Below are positions 40,020-50,422 of a stretch of 64,000 nucleotides of DNA, in pieces. Position 1 is the stretch's first letter; each line of letters starts with the position of its first letter. The position numbers were made by a program, and so were the translations under genes. The notes beneath the pieces are model-generated. The model saw nothing but the letters and a program-made list of their open reading frames with translations, did not search any database and was not told the DNA's origin. Source of the stretch: Gordonia sp. SID5947 (GTDB lineage: Bacteria; Actinomycetota; Actinomycetes; Mycobacteriales; Mycobacteriaceae); NCBI RefSeq assembly GCF_009862785.1, contig NZ_WWHU01000001.1, positions 1,178,001-1,242,000 on the forward strand, in the 5' to 3' direction.

Positions 40020-40280
40020 ATGCCAAGCACCACTGTTGCCGTCGGCTCCGCCGTCGGATTGCACGCCCGCCCCGCGACGATCATCGCCGAGGCGGTCGGC
40101 GACACCGGCAGCGCGGTCACCATCGGCCTCGAGGGCGGCGACCCGGTGGACGCCGGCTCCGCGCTGATGATCATGACCCTCGGCGCCGAGAAGGGCACCA
40201 ACGTCGTGGTCACCGCAGAGGATCAGAACACCCTCGACGCCATCGCCACGCTCGTCGCCAGAGATCTCGACGCCGACTGA
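40020..40280 (+). CDS. ptsH: Phosphocarrier protein HPr
   Basis: An 86-residue HPr with the active His H15 in AVGLHARPA. The Ser46-region reads DAGSALMIMTLGAEKG, like other actinobacterial HPr. GAGGAG precedes ATG 40020. It passes phosphate from enzyme I to the fructose EIIA. A 107-base gap after fruA may hold its own promoter. Confidence 0.95.
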   Translation: MPSTTVAVGSAVGLHARPATIIAEAVGDTGSAVTIGLEGGDPVDAGSALMIMTLGAEKGTNVVVTAEDQNTLDAIATLVARDLDAD

Positions 40281-40370
40281 CGCCGCCCACCGCGACACCT
40301 CCCGCTCCGCCGGTACGCCTTCCTCGAGCGGGCGCAGTTTTTCCGTCGACCGGGCGCGGGTTCACATCGA

Positions 40371-40400
40371 GCGTGTGTGCCCTACACAGGGTGCGCACGC
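40371..40400. terminator. Stem-loop between ptsH and hflX
   Basis: GCGTGTGTGCCCT (40371-40383) pairs with AGGGTGCGCACGC (40388-40400) over 13 positions, three as G-U, around an ACAC loop. It lies between convergent genes. Confidence 0.6.
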
Positions 40401-40409
40401 GCGGCGGGG

Positions 40410-41912
40410 TCACGACACGGTGAGGTCGTCGAGTGCGCCCGCGAAGGCCACCGGGACACGCACACGCATCCTCGTGCCGTGCGCGGTGTGCTCGCTCGAC
40501 AACACCTCGCCCTCTTGGTGAATGCGCGAGACGAGGTCACCACGGGTGTACGGCACGTCGATCGTCAACTCGACATCGGACCGGCCGACGAACTCGCGCA
40601 CCCGGTCGAACAGCTCCGGCAGTCCCTCACCGGTGCGTGCGGACACGAAGACCGCATCGCCGAAGGCACCGCGGAGTTCGGCCATCCGGGTCGCGTCCAC
40701 GGCGTCGATCTTGTTGATCACCAACAGTTCCGGCGGTGGCGTGGCATCCTCCTCGGCGACCACCTCGTTGATCACCTGCCGAACGGCTGAGATCTGTTCG
40801 GCTGGAAAGGAATCCGATCCGTCGACGACGTGGAGGACCAGATCCGCGTCGACCACCTCCTCCAACGTCGACCGGAACGCCTCGACGAGTTGTGTCGGCA
40901 GGTGACGCACGAATCCGACGGTGTCGGTGAACACCACCACACGCCCGTCGTCGAGGGTGGCGCGGCGGGTGGTGGGGTCGAGCGTGGCGAACAACGCATC
41001 CTGCACGAGGGCGCCGGAGCCGGTCATCGCGTTGACGAGACTGGACTTTCCGGCGTTCGTGTAGCCGGCGACCGTCAACCTCGGGATCGCATTGCGTTCG
41101 CGGGCCGCGCGCATCACGGTGCGCGACTTCTTCATCCCGCGGATCTCGCGACGCAGCTTGGCCATCCGTTCGCGGATCCGACGACGATCGGTCTCGATCT
41201 TCGTCTCGCCTGGACCGCGCAGGCCCACGCCTCCGTTGCTCCCCGCACGACCACCTGCCTGGCGGGACATGGACTCACCCCAGCCGCGCAGGCGGGGCAT
41301 CATGTACTCCATCTGCGCGAGGGACACCTGCGCCTTGCCCTCGCGTGAGGTCGCGTGCTGGGCGAAGATGTCGAGGATCAAGGCGGTCCGGTCGATGACC
41401 TTGACCTTGACGATCTTCTCGAGCGCGGTGAGCTGAGCGGGCGTGAGCTCGCCGTCGCAGATCACCGTGTCGGCGCCGGAGACGAGGACGGCCTCCCGCA
41501 GTTCGTCGGCCTTGCCGGACCCGATGTAGGTGGCCGAGTCGGGCCGCGACCGCCGCTGGATCAGCGCATCGAGAACCTGGGAGCCGGCCGTCTCGGCCAA
41601 GGCGGCGAGTTCGACCATGCTCGCGCGCGCCTGTGCGGCGCTGCCCTCGGTCCAGACACCGACCAGAACGACACGTTCGAGTCGCAGCTGCCGGTACTCG
41701 ACCTCGGTGACATCGGTGAGTTCGGTCGACAGGCCGGCGACCCTCTGCAGCGAGGCGCGCTCGGAGAGCTGGAGCTCACCTGTCGTGGGTTGGGCCAGCC
41801 CGCGGACGATGTCGCGGCCGGCGCCCGGCGCGGTGACGGTCTCGGGGAGATCGGTGAGATCGTCGTCGTCCGGGGTGGACGGAGAAAATGGTGTGGATGC
41901 TGATTCGGTCAT
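40410..41912 (-). CDS. hflX: Ribosome-associated GTPase HflX
   Basis: A 500-residue HflX. The N-terminal ATPase-like domain has LERVVLVGVWTEG and YIGSGKADELREAV. The Gly-rich segment MSRQAGGRAGSNGGVGLRGPGETKIETDRRRI links to the GTPase domain with G1 GYTNAGKSSLVN (about 282), G3 DTVGFVRHLP and G4 VINKID. HflX splits stalled 70S ribosomes under heat and antibiotic stress. ATG 41912 and ATG 41924 are both possible starts. Downstream of dapF on the same strand, as in mycobacteria. Confidence 0.95.
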   Translation of the reverse strand: MTESASTPFSPSTPDDDDLTDLPETVTAPGAGRDIVRGLAQPTTGELQLSERASLQRVAGLSTELTDVTEVEYRQLRLERVVLVGVWTEGSAAQARASMVELAALAETAGSQVLDALIQRRSRPDSATYIGSGKADELREAVLVSGADTVICDGELTPAQLTALEKIVKVKVIDRTALILDIFAQHATSREGKAQVSLAQMEYMMPRLRGWGESMSRQAGGRAGSNGGVGLRGPGETKIETDRRRIRERMAKLRREIRGMKKSRTVMRAARERNAIPRLTVAGYTNAGKSSLVNAMTGSGALVQDALFATLDPTTRRATLDDGRVVVFTDTVGFVRHLPTQLVEAFRSTLEEVVDADLVLHVVDGSDSFPAEQISAVRQVINEVVAEEDATPPPELLVINKIDAVDATRMAELRGAFGDAVFVSARTGEGLPELFDRVREFVGRSDVELTIDVPYTRGDLVSRIHQEGEVLSSEHTAHGTRMRVRVPVAFAGALDDLTVS

Positions 41913-41987
41913 AGGCAGAACCATGATCTCACGTCCCGGGACCGCGCAGCACCCGGTTTTCCGGTGCGCAGCGGACCGTCGCGGTGC

Positions 41988-42920
41988 TCAGTCGTCGAGT
42001 CGATCCCACCCTGAACGTAGTTCACCGTCCGCGACCAGCATCGACGGTCCGCGCAAGTAGGTGCCTTCGGCGCGGATACCGACCTCGACACGTCCGCCGG
42101 GGACAGTGATGCACAGGGTTCCAGTGGTCTCGTCACGCGCCGCGAGCACCGCGACGGCCGCCGCCACGAGGCCCGTCCCGCAACTGCGGGTCTCACCGAC
42201 ACCGCGCTCGAACACCCGCATCGACGCGGGCAGGCGTCCACGTTCGTCCACCGGCCCGGCAGGCGTCACCAGCTCCACGTTGGCGCCGTTCGGGAACGCC
42301 TGGTCGTCGATCTCGACCCCCGCGGTGAAGTCGACGGCGGCGAGATCGGCCGCGGTCATGTCGGGCACCACGCAGGCCAGATGGGGGTTGCCCACATCGA
42401 CCATCGCACCGCGATAGGCGTCGTCACCGATGCGGACCAACGATTCGCCGTCCATACGCACCCGGCCCATCTCGACCGTCACGTCGGCGCACACGTCGTC
42501 GTGCGCATGCACGATCACCGGTCGGGCACCCGCGCGCGACCCGACGGTGAACTCGTCGTCGGAGACCAGGCCCGCCGCCCGCAGATGGTGAGCGAAGACC
42601 CGAACGCCGTTCCCGCACATCTCCGCGATCGATCCGTCTGCGTTGCGGTAGTCCATGAACCAGTCGTCGGGTCCCACACCGTCGGGCAACGCGTCCAGCA
42701 CGCCGGACTCCACAAGGGCCGCCGATCGCACCACACGCAGGAGACCGTCCGCACCGATACCTCTCCGGCGATCGCACAGTGCGGCCACCGCGGGCGCGGT
42801 CAGGTCGAGGTCGGCAGCCGGGTCGGTGAGTATGACGAAGTCGTTCTGGGTGCCGTGCCCCTTCACGAAACGCCGCGGGTCGGAGGCTGGTTCGGGTCGC
42901 GTCGTGGACTGTCTCGCCAT
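41988..42920 (-). CDS. dapF: Diaminopimelate epimerase DapF
   Basis: A 310-residue cofactor-independent epimerase that converts LL- to meso-diaminopimelate for lysine and peptidoglycan. The two catalytic Cys are in [10 protein letters not shown] (C102) and [10 protein letters not shown] (C247). [14 protein letters not shown] opens the fold. GGATGGGG precedes ATG 42920, with a GTG directly before it. Confidence 0.96.
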   Translation of the reverse strand: MARQSTTRPEPASDPRRFVKGHGTQNDFVILTDPAADLDLTAPAVAALCDRRRGIGADGLLRVVRSAALVESGVLDALPDGVGPDDWFMDYRNADGSIAEMCGNGVRVFAHHLRAAGLVSDDEFTVGSRAGARPVIVHAHDDVCADVTVEMGRVRMDGESLVRIGDDAYRGAMVDVGNPHLACVVPDMTAADLAAVDFTAGVEIDDQAFPNGANVELVTPAGPVDERGRLPASMRVFERGVGETRSCGTGLVAAAVAVLAARDETTGTLCITVPGGRVEVGIRAEGTYLRGPSMLVADGELRSGWDRLDD

Positions 42921-42968
42921 CACCCCATCCAGGATACGGCCCCGCGATCAGACCCGGCCACGGACCGA

Positions 42969-43880
42969 TCAGCCGTTGCCGATCGCGCGCAGCGCGGTGG
43001 TGAGCAGGTCCGGTGCCCCCGCGTCGAGCCACACGATGCGGTGATCCCGCCGGAACCACGAGCGCTGGCGTCGCACGTAGCGCCGTGTCCCCACAAAGGT
43101 GAGCTCCTCGGCCGTCGCCATGTCGTAATCACCGTCGAGGGCTGCCAGCACCTGTGCATACCCGATGGCCCGGGAAGCCGTGCGCCCCTCGCGCAGTCCG
43201 AGCTCGCACAGAGCGCGGACCTCCGCTTCCAGGCCGTCGGCGAACATCCGGCTGGTCCGTGACCGGATCCGCTCGTCCAGGGCGGCGGTCTCGCGGTCGA
43301 GCGCGACGATCCTCGTGCCCCACCGCGGATCACCGATGGTGGGTGCCGACGCCGCGAACGGCATTCCGGTGATCTCCACGACCTCGAGTGCACGCACGAT
43401 CCGCCGGCCGTCGGTGTCGAGGATGGCCGACGCCGCCTGCGGATCGACCTCGGCGAGCCGCCGGTGCAGACGCGCAACGCCGATGTCGCCGAGCATCGCC
43501 TCGTACTTCTCGCGAACGGCCGGATCCGTGGCCGGGAACTGCCAATTGTCCAGCAGCCCTTGCATGTACATCATCGATCCACCGACCAGGACCGGCGTCC
43601 GCCCGGCCGAGAGCAGTCTTTCCACGTCGTCGGTGGCGGCCTGCTGGTACCGCGCGACGGTTGCCGTCTCGGTCACATCCAGCACATCGATCTGGTGATG
43701 CGGGATGCCCCGGCGCTCGGCAGGTGTCAGTTTTGCCGTCCCGATGTCCATTCCGCGGTACTGCTGCATCGCGTCGAGGTTGACGATCTCGCCGTCGAGC
43801 CGCTCTGCGAGGTCGAGCGCGAGATCGGACTTACCGCCGGCGGTGGGTCCGACGACCGCAACCGGGATCGGCGAGGTCAT
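42969..43880 (-). CDS. miaA: tRNA dimethylallyltransferase MiaA
   Basis: A 303-residue enzyme that adds the isopentenyl group to A37 of tRNAs reading UNN codons; MiaB, encoded nearby, then methylthiolates it. P-loop GPTAGGKSD at 11-19, [34 protein letters not shown] and [13 protein letters not shown] near the end are all family marks. Its ATG overlaps the preceding gene's stop by four bases. Confidence 0.96.
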   Translation of the reverse strand: MTSPIPVAVVGPTAGGKSDLALDLAERLDGEIVNLDAMQQYRGMDIGTAKLTPAERRGIPHHQIDVLDVTETATVARYQQAATDDVERLLSAGRTPVLVGGSMMYMQGLLDNWQFPATDPAVREKYEAMLGDIGVARLHRRLAEVDPQAASAILDTDGRRIVRALEVVEITGMPFAASAPTIGDPRWGTRIVALDRETAALDERIRSRTSRMFADGLEAEVRALCELGLREGRTASRAIGYAQVLAALDGDYDMATAEELTFVGTRRYVRRQRSWFRRDHRIVWLDAGAPDLLTTALRAIGNG

Positions 43881-44614
43881 CGCGGGGTCCAGACAGCCAC
43901 CACGTACCCGACACCGAAAGGCGCCCGGGCGTATCGGAGTTCCGGACGCATCGGACGATCGGCGCAGAGTGCCGAGACGACCTGCCAGGCCGCACGTCCG
44001 CTCACCCCCTCGGTCGCGCACTCGTCGGGATCGAGTCCGGCGAGGGCCGCGACGTCGGCGGAGCCGATCGCCGCATCGATCACCTGCTGCAGTCGGGCGC
44101 CCGATTCCCGCATCCCACCCCCGGGCGCTCGCGCCGACAACGAGGTCGCGCCGTCGCCGACGACGAGGATCCCGACCGGCTCCCGATGGCCGTCGACACG
44201 CGCGGCGAGCTGGGTTCCCAGTTGCGCACACTCGGTGGCCGTCGCAGTGGACGAGACCGGCACGGGCCTGACCGCCGCAGCTCCGGACTCGGCACGCAGC
44301 CAGCCCGCGATGAGGAACGACAGCGGCAGACCGGGACGCAACGGCGACTGCTCGTCGGGCCGCCCGTCGCCGTCCGAACCGTCGAGGAAGACCGGGACAT
44401 CGACACCGAATGGCAGGAAGGTGCCGGCGCTGCCGACCTGGTCGATGCCGCTGTCGGTGGCGCCGATCGCGATCCATGTCGAGGCGTCGGCAGCCAGATC
44501 TCGGCCCGCCGCCAGGGTCGCGGCACGCACCTCTTCGGTGTCGACTGCACGCGGCCCGGCCAGGGCCGGCACCAGCAGAGGAGCACTCGGCACGAAGACC
44601 ACGGACGCCAGCAC
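43877..44614 (-). CDS. Rv2728c-like protein, class III extradiol dioxygenase B-like fold
   Basis: A protein of about 245 residues that opens [33 protein letters not shown], with [18 protein letters not shown] and a C-terminal [16 protein letters not shown]. Relatives next to miaA are grouped with class III extradiol dioxygenase subunit B-like domains, but metal ligands are not obvious and no reaction is known. GTG 44614 is chosen because a TAGCGT -10 (44627-44622) ends seven bases before it, fitting a leaderless mRNA. ATG 44659 is an alternative. Stop overlaps the miaA start by four bases. Confidence 0.72.
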   Translation of the reverse strand: MLASVVFVPSAPLLVPALAGPRAVDTEEVRAATLAAGRDLAADASTWIAIGATDSGIDQVGSAGTFLPFGVDVPVFLDGSDGDGRPDEQSPLRPGLPLSFLIAGWLRAESGAAAVRPVPVSSTATATECAQLGTQLAARVDGHREPVGILVVGDGATSLSARAPGGGMRESGARLQQVIDAAIGSADVAALAGLDPDECATEGVSGRAAWQVVSALCADRPMRPELRYARAPFGVGYVVAVWTPR

Positions 44615-44809
44615 GACCACGACGCTAGTCGAGCGGTGCGGCGCACTCGGCACCGGCATCGCGGTGCAATGTCGTGGCAGCGGCCCCACGAAGAGCCCTG
44701 ACCTGTTTGAATGGGGAGACCTCCGTGTCGACGCCGGGCGCCACGGAGGTATCGATGCGACGGCAGCCGTGACGCGCGGCAACCAACCTGCGGGAGAGGG
44801 CACCTGCAC

Positions 44810-46234
44810 ATGACGAATCCGACCGATCCGACAAATGCCTCCGAGGTGACGGAGTCGACGACCCCTGCCGACACCGCGGCGGCAGGCAGTACGTCCCCGT
44901 CCGCGCCGGAGGCGACACCGCGGCCGAGGCCCCGACCAGGCCCGAAACCCGGTCCCCGGCCGGGTCCGCACCCACGTCCGAGTGAGCTACCACCGGTGCC
45001 GACCCCCGTTCCGCACGGCGATCCGCACCATTTCGGACGTATCGACTCCGACGGGGTGGTCTGGCTCAAGGTCGGCTCCGCAGAACGCGAGATCGGATCG
45101 TGGCAGGCGGGTTCGATCGAGGAAGGCCTCGCCCATTTCGCTCGCAAGTTCGACGACCTCGCCACCGAGGTGGAGATACTCGAAGAGCGTCTCGCTGCCC
45201 GATCAGGTGATCCCCGCAAGGCGCAGGCGGCCGCTCAGCACCTTCTCGACGCACTGCCGAGCGCCGCGGTGATCGGTGATGTGGCGGCGCTCGAGGAGCG
45301 GTTGAACCTCATCGTCGGCAGTGCCGACGAGGTCGCGGACTCGATCAAGTCCGAGCGCGACAGGCTGCGCACCGAGGCGATCGCACGCAAGGAGCAGCTG
45401 GCGACCGAAGCCGAGGAGATCGGCGCCGACTCGACGCAGTGGAAGGCCGCGGGCGACCGGCTCCGGGCGATCCTCGACGAGTGGAAGACCATCAAGGGGG
45501 TCGATCGGAAGACCGACGACGCCCTGTGGAAGCGCTACGCCAAGGCACGTGACGCCTTCAACCGACGACGCGGCGCCCATTTCGCCGAGCTCGACCGGGA
45601 GCGAGCGGGCGCCAAAGCGCGCAAGGAAGAGCTCATCACACGCGCCGAAGAACTCTCCGGCTCCACCGACTGGGGACCCACATCAGGGAAGTTCCGCGAA
45701 CTCCTCGCCGAATGGAAGGCGGCCGGCCGCGCGCCCCGCGACGCCGACGACGCCCTGTGGCAGAGATTCAAAGCTGCCCAGGACGTCTTCTTCTCGGCCC
45801 GCAACGCCGCGACCTCCGAGCGCGACAGTGAGTTCGCGGCCAACGCGACAGCGAAGGTCGCCCTCCTCGATGCCGCGGAGAAGACCATCGACCCGGCGTC
45901 TGATCTCGAGGCCGCCCGACGCGAGTTCCGGGCGTTCCGTGACAAGTGGGATGAGATCGGCAAGGTCCCCCGTGAACAGATGAGCAGTCTCGAGGGTCGC
46001 GCCCGTGCGCTGGAGAAGCGGATTCGCGACGCCGAGGACGCTCAGTGGCAGCGCACCGATCCCGAGGCGCAGGCGCGGGCCGCGCAGTTCGCCGACCGCG
46101 CGGCCCAGTTCGAGGATCAGGCCCGCAAGGCCGAGGAACGCGGAAAGGCCAAGGACGCAGCCAAACTCCGTGATCAGGCTGCGCAATGGAAAGAATGGGC
46201 GGACGCCGCCGCGAGCGCGATCGCCGATCGGTGA
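44810..46234 (+). CDS. DUF349 protein with Pro-rich N-terminus
   Basis: A 474-residue, mostly helical and highly charged protein. Residues 1-60 are acidic/Thr-rich, then an alternating Arg-Pro/Gly-Pro run. From about residue 75 there are successive DUF349 repeats, each with a W-K-A-A-G or W-K-T/D core ([75 protein letters not shown]). The end is coiled coil. It is the Rv2731 counterpart; function is unknown. GGGAGAGGG stands ten bases before ATG 44810. Confidence 0.85.
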   Translation: MTNPTDPTNASEVTESTTPADTAAAGSTSPSAPEATPRPRPRPGPKPGPRPGPHPRPSELPPVPTPVPHGDPHHFGRIDSDGVVWLKVGSAEREIGSWQAGSIEEGLAHFARKFDDLATEVEILEERLAARSGDPRKAQAAAQHLLDALPSAAVIGDVAALEERLNLIVGSADEVADSIKSERDRLRTEAIARKEQLATEAEEIGADSTQWKAAGDRLRAILDEWKTIKGVDRKTDDALWKRYAKARDAFNRRRGAHFAELDRERAGAKARKEELITRAEELSGSTDWGPTSGKFRELLAEWKAAGRAPRDADDALWQRFKAAQDVFFSARNAATSERDSEFAANATAKVALLDAAEKTIDPASDLEAARREFRAFRDKWDEIGKVPREQMSSLEGRARALEKRIRDAEDAQWQRTDPEAQARAAQFADRAAQFEDQARKAEERGKAKDAAKLRDQAAQWKEWADAAASAIADR

Positions 46235-46255
46235 TCGCGTGACGCTCGGCCTCTC

Positions 46256-46906
46256 TCAGCCGTCCTGGCCGGGTTTGCGTTGCAGCGAGCGCGCCAGGGC
46301 GTCGCGGGTGGCAGCTTCCTTGCGACGCTCCTCCTCGAGCGCCAGATGGTAGGTGCTACGAGCCCACACGACTCGGGCCCAGTGGAACGTCAGCACCAGG
46401 ACGGCCAGCCAGCCGATGATCAACCCGATGCCGACACCCGACGGCGGTTCGACACCCCCGACGCCGGGAGTGTTGCGTGACCACCAGGCGAGCATGCCCG
46501 CCACGCATGCGATGGCATTGCCGCACAGCGCGATCCACGCGACGATCCAACGTCGGGTCAGCAGCGCCAGCACCGAGAAGCCGATCCCGAAGATGGCGAC
46601 GAAGTAGACGAACACCTTCGATGTGATGGTGACCCGCTCGGCTGCCGCGTCGGGTGAGAACGTGAGCACCTCGATCCCGGTGGCCGAACCGGTGTGCGGC
46701 AGTACGAGCGAGAGCATCGCCACCAGGACCGCGACCGCCACCACGAGTGCGCGCATGCCGGGATCGATCTCGCCTGCGACCTTTCGTTCGGCCTTACGCA
46801 GATCTCCTTCGTACTCGGCGAATCGGCCCGCGTCGGTCGCATGATCGCGGCCGGCAGGGGTGTCCCCGCCCGTTCCGTCCTGCGGACGGTCACTCGCGTC
46901 GGTCAT
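46256..46906 (-). CDS. Rv2732c-like membrane protein
   Basis: A 216-residue protein with a charged N-terminus (about 50 residues), four membrane segments (GMRALVVAVAVLVAMLSLVLP, VFVYFVAIFGIGFSVLALL, WIVAWIALCGNAIACVAGMLAW, GIGLIIGWLAVLVLTFHWARV) and a helical, basic tail. Function unknown. Its ATG shares one base with the miaB stop (TGATG), so the two genes are coupled, as for Rv2732c and Rv2733c. Convergent with DUF349. Confidence 0.82.
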   Translation of the reverse strand: MTDASDRPQDGTGGDTPAGRDHATDAGRFAEYEGDLRKAERKVAGEIDPGMRALVVAVAVLVAMLSLVLPHTGSATGIEVLTFSPDAAAERVTITSKVFVYFVAIFGIGFSVLALLTRRWIVAWIALCGNAIACVAGMLAWWSRNTPGVGGVEPPSGVGIGLIIGWLAVLVLTFHWARVVWARSTYHLALEEERRKEAATRDALARSLQRKPGQDG

Positions 46907-48486
46907 CAGCCACAACCTCCTGAACATCCGGTGGCCACCGGTTCGACGGGCGCCGCACCGATCGTCGGTATCCCGAGCCCGACGCCGACCGGCGGTGTCG
47001 TCGGCATGCGGCTCGCCTCGTGGGCATCGCCCGCACGGGTCCGGCGGTGTGTGGCCACGCCCGAATCGGCGACGAGATGGTGTGGGGCAGCGCCGGTCAC
47101 GGTCGTCGTCACCACGTCGCCCGGCCGGATCACATCGATCCCGACACGCTCCCCCGCCGCGAAGTGGACGAGACGCCCGTCGCGCGCTCGACCGGTCATC
47201 CGCCGGGTGTGCGCCGACTTTCGTCCGTCGTCCGCGACGACGAGCAGTTCGACCTCGGTGCCGACGATCGCACGGTTCTCGGCGAGACAGATCTCTTCCT
47301 GAAGGGCGATCAATCGTCGATAACGCTCCCCGACCACCTCGGGTGGCACCTGGTCGGGCATCGTGGCGGCGGGTGTCCCGGGACGCGGCGAGTACTGGAA
47401 GGTGAAGGCACTGGAGAAGCGGGCCGCGGCGACCACGTCGAGCGTCTGTTGGAAGTCCTCCTCGGTCTCACCGGGGAATCCGACGATGATGTCGGTGGTG
47501 ATTGCGGCGTGCGGCATGGCCGCCCGAACCTTGTCGAGGATGCCGAGGAACTTGCCTTGCCGGTAGCTGCGACGCATGGCGCGCAGAATCCGATCGGACC
47601 CGGACTGCAGCGGCATGTGCAACTGCGGGCACACGTTCGGGGTCTCCGCCATCGCGTCGATGACGTCGTCGGTGAACTCGGCCGGATGTGGCGAGGTGAA
47701 CCGGACGCGCTCCAGGCCTTCGATGGTCCCGCAGGCGCGCAGCAGCTCCGCGAACGCCCCGCGGTTGCGAGGCTGGTCGGGATCTGCGAACGACATCCCG
47801 TACGCGTTCACGTTCTGGCCCAGCAGGGTCACCTCACTGACGCCTTGATCGACGAGCGCCTGGACCTCCGCCAGGACATCACCCGGACGGCGATCGACCT
47901 CCTTGCCGCGCAGCGACGGCACGATGCAGAACGTGCAGGTGTTGTTGCAGCCGACCGAGACGGACACCCAACCGGAGTAGGCAGAGTCACGCTTCGCCGG
48001 CAACGTCGAGGGAAACCGCTCGAGCGATTCGAGGATCTCGACCTGCGCCGAATCGTTGTGCCGGGCGCGGTCGAGCAGCGCGGGCAGCGAACCGATGTTG
48101 TGCGTGCCGAACACGACGTCCACCCACGGCGCCTTGCGCAGGACGGTGTCCTTGTCCTTCTGTGCGAGACATCCGCCGACGGCGATCTGCATGCCGGGAC
48201 GCGCCGACTTGGCAGGCGCGAGGTGTGACAGGTTCCCGTAGAGCTTGTTGTCGGCGTTCTCCCGGATGGCACAGGTGTTGAACACGACGAGATCGGCGTC
48301 GGCGTCGTCGGCCGCCTTGGTGTAGCCGGCGTCCTCCAGCAGCCCAGCGATACGTTCCGAATCGTGCACATTCATCTGACAGCCATAGGTCCGCACCTGA
48401 TAGCTGCGGGCAGGCACGGCGAGGTCTGACCCCGCGCCGGCTCCGGCGTCAGGTGCGCCACGCCGTTCGGACAACTCGATACTCAC
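46906..48486 (-). CDS. miaB: tRNA-2-methylthio-N6-dimethylallyladenosine synthase MiaB
   Basis: A 526-residue radical-SAM methylthiotransferase that completes ms2i6A37 in tRNA after MiaA. The UPF0004 domain carries the auxiliary cluster Cys ([24 protein letters not shown]). The radical-SAM motif is [13 protein letters not shown], and a TRAM domain follows ([33 protein letters not shown]). The C-terminal 60 residues are a divergent tail ending ATGCSGGCG, with extra Cys. GTG 48486 follows GGGAAGG. Confidence 0.95.
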   Translation of the reverse strand: MSIELSERRGAPDAGAGAGSDLAVPARSYQVRTYGCQMNVHDSERIAGLLEDAGYTKAADDADADLVVFNTCAIRENADNKLYGNLSHLAPAKSARPGMQIAVGGCLAQKDKDTVLRKAPWVDVVFGTHNIGSLPALLDRARHNDSAQVEILESLERFPSTLPAKRDSAYSGWVSVSVGCNNTCTFCIVPSLRGKEVDRRPGDVLAEVQALVDQGVSEVTLLGQNVNAYGMSFADPDQPRNRGAFAELLRACGTIEGLERVRFTSPHPAEFTDDVIDAMAETPNVCPQLHMPLQSGSDRILRAMRRSYRQGKFLGILDKVRAAMPHAAITTDIIVGFPGETEEDFQQTLDVVAAARFSSAFTFQYSPRPGTPAATMPDQVPPEVVGERYRRLIALQEEICLAENRAIVGTEVELLVVADDGRKSAHTRRMTGRARDGRLVHFAAGERVGIDVIRPGDVVTTTVTGAAPHHLVADSGVATHRRTRAGDAHEASRMPTTPPVGVGLGIPTIGAAPVEPVATGCSGGCG

Positions 48487-48569
48487 CCTTCCCAGGGTAC
48501 GGGCCTGCGCAAATCCGCTTTTCGACACTCGGACGGCCGAGGAACGGGACGTGCCGGCCCCGGTCACAC

Positions 48570-48575
48570 TAGGCT
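48570..48575 (+). promoter_or_regulatory. -10 hexamer for the gluABCD operon (leaderless)
   Basis: TAGGCT ends eight bases before ATG 48584, with no ribosome-binding site in between. The transcript probably starts at or very near the gluA start codon. Confidence 0.6.
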
Positions 48576-48583
48576 TCTTCTCT

Positions 48584-49372
48584 ATGACCGATTCGCCGAT
48601 CGAGGAACCTGTGACGACCGAGCCGACGGCTGCGTCGCAACCGATGATCGTCATGAAAGACGTTCAGAAGCATTTCGGATCACTGCACGTACTACGTGAC
48701 ATCAACCTCGAGGTCCCGGCGGGACAGGTCGTGGTGGTGCTCGGACCCTCCGGGTCGGGCAAGTCCACGTTGTGCCGGACCATCAACCGACTCGAGCCCG
48801 TCGACAGCGGCGAGATCTATGTGGAGGGCAAGCTGCTGCCCGACGAGGGCAAGGACCTCGCCCGGCTGCGCGCCGACGTCGGGATGGTCTTCCAATCCTT
48901 CAACCTGTTCGCGCACAAGACAATTCTGCAGAACGTCACGCTCGCGCCCACCAAGGTGCGCAGGAAGAGCAAGGACGAGGCGAACAAACGAGCCCTCGAA
49001 CTCCTCGAACGCGTCGGCATCGAGAGTCAGAAGGACAAGTATCCAGCCCAGCTGTCCGGAGGCCAGCAGCAGCGTGTCGCCATCGCGCGGTCGCTGGCGA
49101 TGGCCCCGAAGATCATGCTCTTCGACGAGCCGACCTCGGCCCTCGACCCGGAGATGGTCAACGAGGTCCTCGACGTGATGGTCTCCCTCGCCAAGGAAGG
49201 GATGACCATGATCGTGGTCACCCACGAGATGGGCTTTGCGCGTAAGGCAGCTGATCGGGTGATATTCATGGCCGACGGCGCGATCGTGGAGGACTCGGAC
49301 CCGGAGAGCTTCTTCTCCGATCCCCGATCCGAACGCGCCCGCGATTTCCTCGGGAAGATCCTGGGCCACTGA
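48584..49372 (+). CDS. gluA: Glutamate-type ABC transporter, ATP-binding protein
   Basis: A 262-residue polar amino-acid ATPase. Walker [10 protein letters not shown] at 54-62, Q-loop VFQSFNLF, signature LSGGQQQR, Walker [14 protein letters not shown] and the switch His in VVTHEMGFA are present. An N-terminal 20-residue acidic extension is unusual for the family and may be bypassed by starting at ATG 48644. With gluBCD it forms a four-gene uptake operon beside recX-recA, the layout of Corynebacterium glutamicum gluABCD. Confidence 0.9.
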   Translation: MTDSPIEEPVTTEPTAASQPMIVMKDVQKHFGSLHVLRDINLEVPAGQVVVVLGPSGSGKSTLCRTINRLEPVDSGEIYVEGKLLPDEGKDLARLRADVGMVFQSFNLFAHKTILQNVTLAPTKVRRKSKDEANKRALELLERVGIESQKDKYPAQLSGGQQQRVAIARSLAMAPKIMLFDEPTSALDPEMVNEVLDVMVSLAKEGMTMIVVTHEMGFARKAADRVIFMADGAIVEDSDPESFFSDPRSERARDFLGKILGH

Positions 49373-49373
49373 T

Positions 49374-50402
49374 ATGGCGGCCACCTCATCATCGACGTCG
49401 GTTCGGCGCACGCATCGGGCCATCGGCGTCGGAACCCTCGTCCTCACCCTGGCCCTTGTCGCGGGCACCTTGGCAGGCTGCGGCAACACCGACCCACGTA
49501 ACCTTCTCGACTCGATCCGCAGCGGCTCGGTCGTGCTGGGCACCAAGTACGACCAGCCAGGCCTCGGAATCCGCAACCCCGACAGGTCCGTCACCGGATT
49601 CGATCCGTCGGTGTCGACCTTCGTGGTGAATAACATCGCCGATTCGATGGGTGTCGAACATCCCCGGATCCGTTGGCGTGAAACACCATCGGCGCAGCGC
49701 GAGACACTCATCGACAACGGGGAGGTGGACATGATCGCGGCCACCTACTCGATCACCGCGGCACGCGCCAAGGAAGTCGCGTTCGCCGGACCGTACCTGA
49801 TCAACTATCAGGGCCTGCTCGTCCGCGAAGACGACGACTCGATCTCCTCACTGACCGACCTGAGTGCCGGTAAGAAACTTTGCTCCGTCACCGGCTCGAC
49901 CCCGGCGCAGAACGTCAAGGCACAGCTGCCCAATGTGCAGTTGCAGGAGTACGACTCCTATTCGTCGTGCGTGGAGGCGCTGCGGCGGGGCAAGGTCGAC
50001 GCGCTGACCACAGACGAGGTGATCCTGGCCGGATATGCCAACTTCTTCCCCGACGAGTTCAAGCTCGTCGGGATGTCCTACCCGAAGGACGCCTGCGTGA
50101 AAGACGCGCTGAAGAAGGCGGGCACGCCGTTCTCGACGGAGTACTACGGCATCGGCATGGCCAAGGAGTATCCCGACGCCGTGACCGCGGTCAACAAGGC
50201 GATCGACGCGATGCTGGTCCCCGGCCCCGATGGACAATCACCATGGGACCGTGCGCTTCGAGACGCCATCGGCAACCAGACGGTGGACTCCATGGTCGCC
50301 CGCGCCGACAGCCCGGACTCCAAGTACAAATTCGCACCGGATCCGGGCGATCTCGATTTCCTCGATTCCACTTCCACCCCCTGCCCACCGGGCCTGAGCT
50401 GA
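49374..50402 (+). CDS. gluB: Glutamate-type ABC transporter, substrate-binding lipoprotein
   Basis: A 342-residue periplasmic-binding-protein-like lipoprotein with lipobox TLAGC (C36). The fold marks are GFDPSVSTFVVNNIADSMG, NGEVDMIAATYSITAARAKEVAFAGPYLINYQGLLV and DALTTDEVILAGYA. It should capture glutamate or a related acidic or polar amino acid. The ATG is one base after the gluA stop. Confidence 0.92.
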   Translation: MAATSSSTSVRRTHRAIGVGTLVLTLALVAGTLAGCGNTDPRNLLDSIRSGSVVLGTKYDQPGLGIRNPDRSVTGFDPSVSTFVVNNIADSMGVEHPRIRWRETPSAQRETLIDNGEVDMIAATYSITAARAKEVAFAGPYLINYQGLLVREDDDSISSLTDLSAGKKLCSVTGSTPAQNVKAQLPNVQLQEYDSYSSCVEALRRGKVDALTTDEVILAGYANFFPDEFKLVGMSYPKDACVKDALKKAGTPFSTEYYGIGMAKEYPDAVTAVNKAIDAMLVPGPDGQSPWDRALRDAIGNQTVDSMVARADSPDSKYKFAPDPGDLDFLDSTSTPCPPGLS

Positions 50403-50422
50403 CAAGGAAGGGCTGATCGTCG

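Noticed and set aside
43130..44470. Upstream extension of miaA through the Rv2728c-like gene
   Set aside because: The frame is open but would replace a conserved gene; MiaA has a standard start at 43880.
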